A DNA stretch of 64,000 nucleotides from Bacteroidota bacterium. GTDB taxonomy: Bacteria > Bacteroidota > Bacteroidia > Bacteroidales > GCA-2711565. Of this stretch, positions 57,072 through 64,000 are shown one piece after another (position 1 is the stretch's first letter; each line of letters begins with the position of its first letter). The position numbers and the translations under genes are program-made. The DNA lies in contig JAHIVC010000070.1 in the NCBI GenBank assembly GCA_018816945.1, forward strand, positions 1-64,000. Direction: 5' to 3'. The notes below the pieces were generated by a model, which searched no databases, was not told where the DNA came from, and saw only the letters and a program-made list of their open reading frames with translations.

Positions 57072-58319
57072 ATGGAAAAAAAAGTAATGAACCGGAATTT
57101 CGTCATTCTGGGCGCAGTGCTCATTCAACTTGCATTAGGAGCAATTTATGCCTGGTCAGAATTTACAAAACCACTTGTTGAAGCAGGATGGTCGAAAGCA
57201 GACACCCAATGGATTTTTTCTATCGGATTAGCCTCCTTTGCTATTTTTATGGTCTTGTCAGGAAAAAAACTACCAAGTATTGGTCCTCAAAAACTTGCGA
57301 TTATAGGAGGTACTCTTCTTGGGCTGGGATATGCTTTAGGTGGACTATTTGGAGGAACAAACTTTTGGCCAATTCTAATATTTATTGGACTATTAGGAGG
57401 TGCAGGGATTGGCATTGCTTATGTAGTTCCAATTGCAGTAGGTATGCGATGGTTTCCTGATAAAAAAGGGATGATCACTGGATTAGCAGTAGCTGGCTTT
57501 GGTTTTGGTGCCCTTTTGTGGATAAAACTTGCAGGGTCGTGGGGCCATTTAATGGATAGCATGGGCTTATCCAACGTATTTACAATTTACGGATTCGCTT
57601 TTGCTGCCATGGTAATCTTAGGTGGTATGTGGATGAAATTCCCTCCTGTAGGATGGTCACCAAAAGGTTACGAAGCAAAGCAAACTGCATCAAACGGAGG
57701 TTCTGATAAAATTGAATTTTCAAATAAAGAAATGCTGGGTAAAGTTCAATTTTATTTGATCTTTTTCACTTTTGTTTTCAGTGCAGGTGCTGGTTTAATG
57801 TCAATTGGCCTGATGAAATTATATCCGATGGAGGCACTTCAGGCAGCCGGTCTCACCACAGTTGAGGCTAGTGCAATTGCTGGTACTGCAATGGCGATAT
57901 TCTTTAGCTTAGCTAATGGGCTTGGTCGAATAATATGGGGCTTGATCAGTGATAAACTAGGTCGAAAAAAATCAATCATAATTATGACAGCTATCCAAGG
58001 TATTACGGTAATATTATTCACTTTCATGGCTGGAAACGAATACCTACTTTATTTAGGAGCAACTCTGATTGGATTTAATTTCGGCGGTAACTTTGCCCTA
58101 TTCCCTACTATGACAGCAGATACTTTTGGTGTTAAAAATGTTGGCCAGAATTATCCATTTGTATTCCTGGCTTATGGTGTTGGCGGAATTGCTGGGCCAA
58201 TTCTTGGAGGTATGATGGGCGATCTTGGTAACTTTGCCTTAGCATTTACAATCACAGGGGTTGCCGTTCTTATTGGAACAGTTCTGACAATTCTTGTAAA
58301 AGCACCAAAAAAAGCATAA
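57072..58319 (+). CDS. OFA-family MFS transporter
   Basis: Twelve-helix inner-membrane carrier of 415 residues. The family pattern LGAIYAWSEFTKPL at the start, MRWFPDKKGMITGLAVAGFGFGA in the middle, and GRIIWGLISDKLGRKK for the second A-motif fit the oxalate/formate antiporter-like (OFA) group. OFA members carry small monocarboxylates or dicarboxylates such as oxalate, formate, lactate or pyruvate. Its position between acs and the ADP-forming synthetase suggests acetate or a similar acid, which is inference only. Confidence 0.88.
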   Translation: MEKKVMNRNFVILGAVLIQLALGAIYAWSEFTKPLVEAGWSKADTQWIFSIGLASFAIFMVLSGKKLPSIGPQKLAIIGGTLLGLGYALGGLFGGTNFWPILIFIGLLGGAGIGIAYVVPIAVGMRWFPDKKGMITGLAVAGFGFGALLWIKLAGSWGHLMDSMGLSNVFTIYGFAFAAMVILGGMWMKFPPVGWSPKGYEAKQTASNGGSDKIEFSNKEMLGKVQFYLIFFTFVFSAGAGLMSIGLMKLYPMEALQAAGLTTVEASAIAGTAMAIFFSLANGLGRIIWGLISDKLGRKKSIIIMTAIQGITVILFTFMAGNEYLLYLGATLIGFNFGGNFALFPTMTADTFGVKNVGQNYPFVFLAYGVGGIAGPILGGMMGDLGNFALAFTITGVAVLIGTVLTILVKAPKKA

Positions 58320-58377
58320 CCTATTACAACCCAATCTTATCAATAATTATTGATAACCCTAACCTAATGTAATGAAA

Positions 58378-58402
58378 ACCCTGATTTGATATCAGGGTTT
58401 TT
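58378..58402 (+). terminator. Terminator of the MFS gene
   Basis: ACCCTGAT pairs with ATCAGGGT around TTGAT, followed by a T-run. Confidence 0.8.
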
Positions 58403-58492
58403 TATTTTAACAAAATTAATTAGAAAGGATATTTTTAACTTAATATTACAAAATTTAGATTTTGCTTAAGAAATATTTAAACATTAGTTTTG

Positions 58493-58515
58493 TATTTTTG
58501 TTAAATATTTAACAA
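58493..58515 (+). promoter_or_regulatory. -7 element overlapped by a dyad operator candidate
   Basis: TATTTTTG (58493-58500) is a -7 element. TTGTTAAATATTTAACAA (58498-58515) is a perfect 18-base palindrome overlapping it and covering the likely start of transcription. Arms and spacing equal those before acs. A bound protein here would be expected to repress, or the promoter lies elsewhere. Confidence 0.6.
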
Positions 58516-58537
58516 CAAATGCCTTATTGATTAAGCT

Positions 58538-61222
58538 ATGAGCATACAAAAATTATACAATATATTCAAACCTAAAAGAATAGCCATTGTCGGTATTTCA
58601 GCTGATCCCAGAAGTGTTGGGGGTACAACATTGAGCAATTTGGTGAGTGGTGGTTTTGGTGGTGTCGTTTATCCGGTAAATCCGAAATATGAAGCCGTGA
58701 TGGGAATCCCATGTTATCCGAATGTTAAGAGTTTGCCAAAAATACCGGATATAGCAGTAATAACAACCGGCTCCAAAATGGTTGCCCAACTTGTTGAAGA
58801 ATGTGGAGAAGCAGGAATCAACGGTATTATTATCATGACCGCCGGATTTGAAGAGATTGGAGAAAAAGGGAAATTGTTGCAGGAAGAGATCAGAACTATT
58901 GTTAGCAAATATCCTGACATGAGGGTGATTGGGCCCAACTGTATGGGTATCATTGTACCCGGGCTAAACATGAATTTAAGTTTTGCACGAAATATGCCCA
59001 AAAAAGGTCACGTCGCATTCATTTCACAATCCGGTGCCTTGGGAGCTGCATTACTTGATTGGGCAGATACCGAAAATATTGGATTTTCATACTTCGTTTC
59101 AATAGGTAATGCCATGGATTTAAGTTTCGACGAATTAATTGATTTCTTTGGTCAGGATGCAAATACTAAAACCATTGTTCTTTATGTTGAATCAATAAAG
59201 AACGTGCGAAAATTTATGACTGCAGCTCGTGCATTTGCAAGGAAAAAGCCCATAATTGTGTATAAAGCCGGAAGATATCCCGAGTCGGCACAAGCAGCGT
59301 TTTCTCACACCGGAGCTGCAGCGTCAGAGGATGCTGTTTATGATGCTGTTTTTCGAAGAGCCGGTATGGCAAGGGTTTATAACATTGGCAATATTTTCAA
59401 TTTCACTGATTTAGTTGGGAGAAAACACATCCCTAAAGGGGCAAATTTAGCCATTGTTACCAATGCAGGCGGCCCGGGGGTAATGGCAACAGACAATTTA
59501 ATTAGCAAAAGAGGATCCTTAGCTCAATTATCTGACGAAACAATTCAAAAATTAAATGCAATCTTACCCCCCTTCTGGACACATGGGAATCCTGTTGATG
59601 TAATTGGAGATGCTGATGCGGCTCGATTTTCTCAAGCTACACATATAGTGCTGGATGACCCCAATGTTGACGCTGTATTGGTAATTCTTACCCCACAGGG
59701 GATGACACAACCTACCGAAACTGCCGAACAAATTGTAAAGATTGCCGAACAGCATTCAAAACCGATTATGGCAGCATGGATGGGTGGAAAGAGCATAAAA
59801 GAAGGCATCGCCATTTTTAATAAATCGGGTATTGCCACTTTTGAATCGCCTGAACATGCCATCGAAGCATTTATGACTATGGTAAGATATTCTCGCAATT
59901 TAAGTGCATTATTCGAAACACCTAAAGATATTCCCGTCCACTTTACTTATGATCGTCAAAAACTACGTGAAGAATTCCATCATCAAATGCTTTCAAAAGG
60001 AAATATTTTAACTGAAAGTGATTCAAAGAATTTTCTGGAAACCTATGGAATAAAAACTGCAAGCCCTCTTATTGCTTTAAATGAAAGAGAAGCAATTTCA
60101 AATGCAGAAAAAATTGGATATCCAATTGTAATGAAAGTTTTATCTGCCGACATTGAACACAAAGAAAAAGCCGGTGGAGTAATTCTTAATATTGGAAGTG
60201 AAAAGGATGTAAAAATTTCGTTTCGCACCATTATGCGCAACATTTCTGATTATAATCCGGAAGCAATAATCGAAGGAGTGACAGTACAAGCCATGGAAAA
60301 CTCAAAAGGTGGCATTGAAATGATGCTTGGGCTAAAAAAAGATCAAGTTTTTGGAACTGTAATAAAAGTAGGAATGGGTGGCGTTGGTTCTGAATTATAC
60401 AAAGATATCTCTTTAGGGTTTCCCCCCTTAAATGAACGACTGGCACGCATACACTTAGAAAATCTAATAATTTATCCTTTATTGAAAGGATATAAGGGTT
60501 CAAAACCAAAGGATATAGACAAACTAATTGAAACCATGATCAGGCTGTCATACCTAGGTGCCGACTATCCTGAAATTGAAGAATTAACCATCAACCCTTT
60601 ACTGGTTTCTGAGAATGAAGTGATTGCATTAGATGCACGGGTAGTTATTGATAAAACTTTAATAGGTAAACCAATCCCAAAATATTCTCATCTTGTATTG
60701 CATCCTTATCCCGAAAAATATGTGTCTTCTCACAAGTTAAAAGATGGAACTCAAATTATACTGCGGCCAATCAAACCTGAAGATGAACCTTTATGGCTTG
60801 AACTTTTAGAAGGTTGTTCGAAAGATACTATTTATTCAAGATTCAGGTATAACTTCCACTATGATTCTCATGAAATCGCAACTCAGTTCTGCTTTATTGA
60901 TTATGCCAGAGAAATTGCGATTGTTGTTGAAATTATGCATGAAGGGAAACGCCAGCTTATTGGCGTTGGACGTTTAATAGCCGATCCCGATCATCAATCG
61001 GCAGAATATGCAGTTTTGATCACCGATAACTGGCAACGCAAGGAATTGGGAGTTATGTTAACCGAATATTGTCTTGAAATTGCCAAAAACTGGGGACTTA
61101 AACAGTTTTTAGCACAAACAACAAAAGATAATCAAGCAATGATATCTGTGTTCAGAAAACTGAAATTCAAGATAAAATTTAATGCTGATTCAACAGTTGA
61201 CGTTTCAAGAGATTTAATATAA
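58538..61222 (+). CDS. ADP-forming acyl-CoA synthetase fused to a GNAT acetyltransferase
   Basis: A protein of 894 residues. Order: CoA-binding domain (about 5-130), succinyl-CoA-ligase-like domain with SHTGA and the phosphohistidine position His257, ATP-grasp domain (about 480-700; EHKEKAGGVIL) and a C-terminal GNAT domain (about 735-894; ILRPIKPEDE, then WQRKELGVMLTEY). Both catalytic histidines of ADP-forming acetyl-CoA synthetases are kept, so acetyl-CoA/acetate conversion with ATP is possible. The same architecture is that of Pat, which acetylates Acs; the first Gly of the GNAT acetyl-CoA loop is Glu here. Either role or both may hold. Confidence 0.88.
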   Translation: MSIQKLYNIFKPKRIAIVGISADPRSVGGTTLSNLVSGGFGGVVYPVNPKYEAVMGIPCYPNVKSLPKIPDIAVITTGSKMVAQLVEECGEAGINGIIIMTAGFEEIGEKGKLLQEEIRTIVSKYPDMRVIGPNCMGIIVPGLNMNLSFARNMPKKGHVAFISQSGALGAALLDWADTENIGFSYFVSIGNAMDLSFDELIDFFGQDANTKTIVLYVESIKNVRKFMTAARAFARKKPIIVYKAGRYPESAQAAFSHTGAAASEDAVYDAVFRRAGMARVYNIGNIFNFTDLVGRKHIPKGANLAIVTNAGGPGVMATDNLISKRGSLAQLSDETIQKLNAILPPFWTHGNPVDVIGDADAARFSQATHIVLDDPNVDAVLVILTPQGMTQPTETAEQIVKIAEQHSKPIMAAWMGGKSIKEGIAIFNKSGIATFESPEHAIEAFMTMVRYSRNLSALFETPKDIPVHFTYDRQKLREEFHHQMLSKGNILTESDSKNFLETYGIKTASPLIALNEREAISNAEKIGYPIVMKVLSADIEHKEKAGGVILNIGSEKDVKISFRTIMRNISDYNPEAIIEGVTVQAMENSKGGIEMMLGLKKDQVFGTVIKVGMGGVGSELYKDISLGFPPLNERLARIHLENLIIYPLLKGYKGSKPKDIDKLIETMIRLSYLGADYPEIEELTINPLLVSENEVIALDARVVIDKTLIGKPIPKYSHLVLHPYPEKYVSSHKLKDGTQIILRPIKPEDEPLWLELLEGCSKDTIYSRFRYNFHYDSHEIATQFCFIDYAREIAIVVEIMHEGKRQLIGVGRLIADPDHQSAEYAVLITDNWQRKELGVMLTEYCLEIAKNWGLKQFLAQTTKDNQAMISVFRKLKFKIKFNADSTVDVSRDLI

Positions 61223-61290
61223 AGCACATTTCTAAAACTACCGGACAAAACAAGCCTTGACGCTGATACTATTATGGCACTAACCAGAAT

Positions 61291-62037
61291 ATGCTTGAAT
61301 TAGAAAAAATAAATGAAGCTGCCGAAATAATCCGAAAGGCCAGATATGCAGTTGCATTTACAGGGGCAGGAATTTCAGTAGAAAGCGGAATTCCTCCTTT
61401 TAGAGGCGAAAATGGTTTGTGGAACAAACACGATCCAATTTTTGTAGAAATAGAATATTTCCATAAAAAGCCAAAGCAGTCATGGGAGAAGATAAAAAAT
61501 GTATTCTACGACATGTTTAATGCGGCAGAGCCAAATATGGCTCATATAGTACTTTCAAAAATGGAAAAGAGGGGCTTTTTGGAATCGATTATTACACAAA
61601 ACATAGACAATCTCCATCAAAAAGCAGGTTCAAAATATGTTTATGAAATACATGGTACCAGCCGAACCCTTTCTTGCATAGAGTGTTCTACCGAATATGA
61701 ATTGAATTTAATAGATTTGAATTTCCTGCCACCTACCTGTTATATTTGTAAAGGGATTCTTAAACCCGATATTGTTTTCTTCAATGAAAAAATTCCTCCC
61801 TTTGCTTTAAAAAAATCTAAAGAAGAAAGCCTTAAAGCAGACGTACTAATCATCATTGGAACCAATGCAGAGGTTTTGCCAGCTGCAGATATTCCTGTTA
61901 AAGCAAAAGAAAATGGGGCTACAATTATTGAAATCAACATTCAAGAATCACATTTTACAAACACCATTACCGACATCTTTCTGCAAGGAAAAGCTTCGGA
62001 AGTAATGTCGAAAATTGGAGATCATTTGTATTTATAA
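61291..62037 (+). CDS. NAD-dependent protein deacylase (sirtuin, CobB-like)
   Basis: Sir2-family enzyme of 248 residues. Seen are GAGIS (25-29), GIPPFRGENGLW, TQNIDNLHQKAG (102-113), catalytic His121, and the zinc cysteines 129, 132, 150 and 153. The C-terminal GTN motif stands where GTS is usual. It removes acetyl groups from protein lysines, forming O-acetyl-ADP-ribose and nicotinamide. It follows the GNAT fusion by 68 bases on the same strand, so they may be co-transcribed. Acs Lys595 is the expected substrate by analogy. Confidence 0.93.
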   Translation: MLELEKINEAAEIIRKARYAVAFTGAGISVESGIPPFRGENGLWNKHDPIFVEIEYFHKKPKQSWEKIKNVFYDMFNAAEPNMAHIVLSKMEKRGFLESIITQNIDNLHQKAGSKYVYEIHGTSRTLSCIECSTEYELNLIDLNFLPPTCYICKGILKPDIVFFNEKIPPFALKKSKEESLKADVLIIIGTNAEVLPAADIPVKAKENGATIIEINIQESHFTNTITDIFLQGKASEVMSKIGDHLYL

Positions 62038-62075
62038 ATTAATTTATATTTTCACGTCAATTTAAAATTTGAAGA

Positions 62076-62573
62076 ATGAACAAATTTACGAAAGCCCTAA
62101 TTATTATTATTTTCATTTTAATTAATCTGAATTGTATGCACGCACAAACAACACAATCAAATCTCGACCAAGTTGAGCTAATGAAAAAGTTTATCGGAAC
62201 CTGGAAGGGAGAATTTGGAGACAACTCAATTTTTTTCAGCGAAAATGAAGCTTTTGGAAGTGGAATGATCTCTAAAAGTAAAGTTATTGTTAATGGGGAA
62301 ATTATCGAATCGGTGGCACAAATTCATGGTTACGACAGTAAAGCCGATAAGTTTATCATTGCTGAACTTAAAACATCATCTGAAGTTATTGAAATTTGCT
62401 CTTCTTGGTTTACTTCAGAAAATACCGGAGAGATCATAATTACTAACCCCGATAAGGCTCCTTATCGTTTTAAATTTGAGTTCAAAAACCCCAATCTTAT
62501 TTTACAAACAGCAATACAAGGTGATAAAGTTGTAAATGAAATTTTACTTAAACGATCAGAAATTGAAAAATAA
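62076..62573 (+). CDS. Secreted lipocalin/DUF1579-like protein of unknown function
   Basis: A 165-residue protein with an N-terminal signal peptide (about 1-23, ending MHAQ). The mature part has a FIGTWKGEFGDN start and successive beta strands (SIFFSENEAFGSGMISKS, KFIIAELKTSSEVIEIC, PYRFKFEFKNPNLILQTA) like a small lipocalin-type barrel. I cannot name the family surely. It lies 38 bases after the sirtuin gene; co-transcription is possible. Confidence 0.65.
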   Translation: MNKFTKALIIIIFILINLNCMHAQTTQSNLDQVELMKKFIGTWKGEFGDNSIFFSENEAFGSGMISKSKVIVNGEIIESVAQIHGYDSKADKFIIAELKTSSEVIEICSSWFTSENTGEIIITNPDKAPYRFKFEFKNPNLILQTAIQGDKVVNEILLKRSEIEK

Positions 62574-62636
62574 TCGGCGACTGTAAAAGCTTAGAAAACT
62601 GCGATAAAAAACTAGAATTACTGTAATCTTAAAAAA

Positions 62637-62668
62637 AGCGTTTTAATGAGCAAGCTCATCAAAACGCT
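62637..62668 (-). terminator. Terminator of adk
   Basis: AGCGTTTTAATGAGC pairs with GCTCATCAAAACGCT around AA, with a run of T after it on the minus strand. The plus side has no T-run, so it serves adk. Confidence 0.85.
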
Positions 62669-62707
62669 AAATAACATCAATAAAAACCTTAAAACGTTTC
62701 TTTAGGC

Positions 62708-63271
62708 TTAACTAATTTTTGAGCAAATTACTTTAAAAATATCTTCTACCGAACCTTCACCAACAACCTTGTTGAGTTTGTTTTGCTTTTCGTAATAATC
62801 GAGCAAAGGAGCGGTTTGGCTTTTGTAAACATTTAAACGGTTATTGATTGTTTCGGCATTATCATCTTTTCTTCCTTCAATTTCAGCTCTTTTAAGCAAG
62901 CGTTTTACAACTTCGTCATCCTCAACTTCAAGTGAAATAACATTGTTAATGCTTACATTCATCTTAACCATTAACTGATCAAGCGCTTTTGCCTGAACAG
63001 TCGTTCTTGGAAAACCGTCAAATATAAATCCTTTTGCATTCTTATTATTTTCCATTACGGTATGTAAAATTTCTATGAGCAATTCATCAGGAACTAATTC
63101 TCCGGCATTCATGATTGCTTTAGCCTTGATTCCAAGTACGGTTTGATTTTTTACTTCACTACGAAGAATATCGCCTGTTGATACATGTTTTAACATGTAT
63201 TTTTCAGCTAATTTTATTGACTGAGTTCCTTTACCGGAACCAGGAGGCCCAAAAAGAATTAAATTAAACAT
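62708..63271 (-). CDS. adk: Adenylate kinase (short form)
   Basis: Interconverts ATP + AMP and two ADP. The 187 residues have GPPGSGKGT (8-16), HVSTGDILRSEVK, GFIFDGFPRTTVQA and a RAEIEGRKDDNAETINNR lid. The lid is short and has no zinc cysteines, the AK1-like form. The cytoplasmic protein is complete. It also returns AMP made by Acs to the ADP pool. It is divergent from the DUF4271 gene. Confidence 0.95.
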   Translation of the reverse strand: MFNLILFGPPGSGKGTQSIKLAEKYMLKHVSTGDILRSEVKNQTVLGIKAKAIMNAGELVPDELLIEILHTVMENNKNAKGFIFDGFPRTTVQAKALDQLMVKMNVSINNVISLEVEDDEVVKRLLKRAEIEGRKDDNAETINNRLNVYKSQTAPLLDYYEKQNKLNKVVGEGSVEDIFKVICSKIS

Positions 63272-63426
63272 ATTTAGCTAAATTAGGATTTAAAAAATAT
63301 TTATGATGGCAACTTTATATTGTTAACCAAAACAAATATAAGCATATCACATACATGGTTATAGCAAATTAATGATTAATTTTGAAGATTAGAATTTTTA
63401 TAAATAAACAAAACTAACTGAGGTTG

Positions 63427-64000
63427 ATGAACTCCGATTCTATTCAAAATCCATTTAGGTATTCTGAGCTAATACAGAACATCTTAGTACCACAACAAGC
63501 TGATTCATTAACCATTATATCAAACAGTATTCTTTCAAATTCTGATAATACAACTTTCATTGGGCAATTTATTACTGAGAATGATATTGTTACTTATATC
63601 CCAACAGATTACTCAAAGACCATGTTTCCAGAGTGGATAACATATCTGATTCTAGGAGGGTTTATTCTGATTGCCATGCTTAATTTTTTACATAGAAAAA
63701 AACTGGTGCAATTTTTTAATGCAACGTTTTCAAGCAGCCAGGCTAATCTTGTAATAAGAGAAGGAAACCCATTTCGCAAACAAATTACTTTGATTTTAAC
63801 ATTGGTCTACATTATAGCAGTGCCGCTGCTCTTTTATTCGTTTATTGTATTTTATGTTGGGTCAGATGATCAGAATGATAACGGAATTATTTTTTATTTA
63901 GGATTAGTACTCCTATTTTTAGGTTTGTTCCTATACAAGGTAATATTTATACAGGTTACAGCCAATATATTTCAAACCGAAAAGGCTTCCTATGAGTTAT
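63427..64000 (+). CDS. DUF4271 membrane protein (cut by the window end)
   Basis: An open frame from ATG 63427 runs off the window after 191 codons. A polar N-terminal part of about 65 residues is followed by helices (WITYLILGGFILIAMLNFL, ITLILTLVYIIAVPLLFYS, IIFYLGLVLLFLGLFLYK). The spacing NATFSSSQANLVIREGNPF and the helix pattern fit DUF4271, a Bacteroidota membrane family that commonly precedes a uroporphyrinogen-III synthase gene. The function is unknown. Confidence 0.75.
   Translation, partial: MNSDSIQNPFRYSELIQNILVPQQADSLTIISNSILSNSDNTTFIGQFITENDIVTYIPTDYSKTMFPEWITYLILGGFILIAMLNFLHRKKLVQFFNATFSSSQANLVIREGNPFRKQITLILTLVYIIAVPLLFYSFIVFYVGSDDQNDNGIIFYLGLVLLFLGLFLYKVIFIQVTANIFQTEKASYEL

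Overview
The window is an AT-rich chromosomal segment from a member of the Bacteroidota. The evidence is the recurring promoter form TTG-N18/19-TAnnTTTG, the weak use of Shine-Dalgarno sites, and a set of families and gene orders typical of that phylum: DUF2723/GT117 protein, DUF6089, DUF4271, the UppS-BamA-OmpH-OmpH cluster, and SpoT-Fur-PurA. It probably belongs near Bacteroidales/Marinilabiliales, but the genus cannot be read from the sequence. Energy genes suggest a facultative or flexible respirer. A ferredoxin-dependent 2-oxoglutarate oxidoreductase (KorAB), a small 2[4Fe-4S] ferredoxin and an NAD-type 2-oxoglutarate dehydrogenase (SucA, SucB) lie side by side.

Layout. 0.3-10.2 kb: korBA (minus), ferredoxin, sucA, sucB, nadB and a gamma-carbonic anhydrase (plus). 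10.3-20.2 kb: a minus-strand envelope and housekeeping block: two OmpH/Skp chaperones, BamA, UppS, a DUF6089 protein, NadK, a CBS-ACT protein, RsgA and DprA. 20.3-24.1 kb: Lgt and the GT117-like membrane protein, convergent. 24.3-29.6 kb: tRNA-Gln(UUG) with a duplicated 3' end, then rimP-nusA-infB behind a terminator-like leader hairpin. 29.6-39.6 kb: an accessory region on the minus strand. It holds an IS200-like HUH transposase between two 193-bp direct repeats, an M23 lipoprotein, an amidohydrolase, a VOC protein, a ParDE toxin-antitoxin pair, a DUF4160 module, an ICMT-like methyltransferase, two CPBP-type membrane proteins and a SAM methyltransferase. Several of these are separated by recurring GTTGTGC.../GTTAGC boundary sequences and hairpins. 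39.7-48.1 kb: purA, a Fur-like regulator, spoT, two gapA-type genes (one without the catalytic cysteine) and lepA. 48.3-51.6 kb: an ECF sigma factor, its likely anti-sigma partner and a GIN-domain/beta-barrel protein. 51.9-62.6 kb: yebC, ackA, acs, a four-helix-bundle protein, an OFA-type MFS carrier, an ADP-forming acyl-CoA synthetase fused to a GNAT domain, a sirtuin and a secreted protein. 62.7-64 kb: adk and a DUF4271 gene cut by the window edge.

The most interesting signals are these. (1) Acs, an Acs-like/GNAT fusion resembling the acetyltransferase Pat, and a CobB-type sirtuin lie within 7.5 kb, and the acs and GNAT-fusion genes share an 18-bp dyad upstream. (2) Two identical ECF-type promoters (CTGTAACAAAT-N13-CGTCATA) precede the sigma gene and the GIN/barrel gene. 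(3) A GAPDH paralogue has Ala at the catalytic Cys150 position and overlaps a normal gapA. (4) A dispersed intergenic repeat, three copies in the window, has stems that differ between copies yet remain paired. (5) The accessory region looks cassette-like. All functional calls rest on reading motifs and gene order; no database search was possible.
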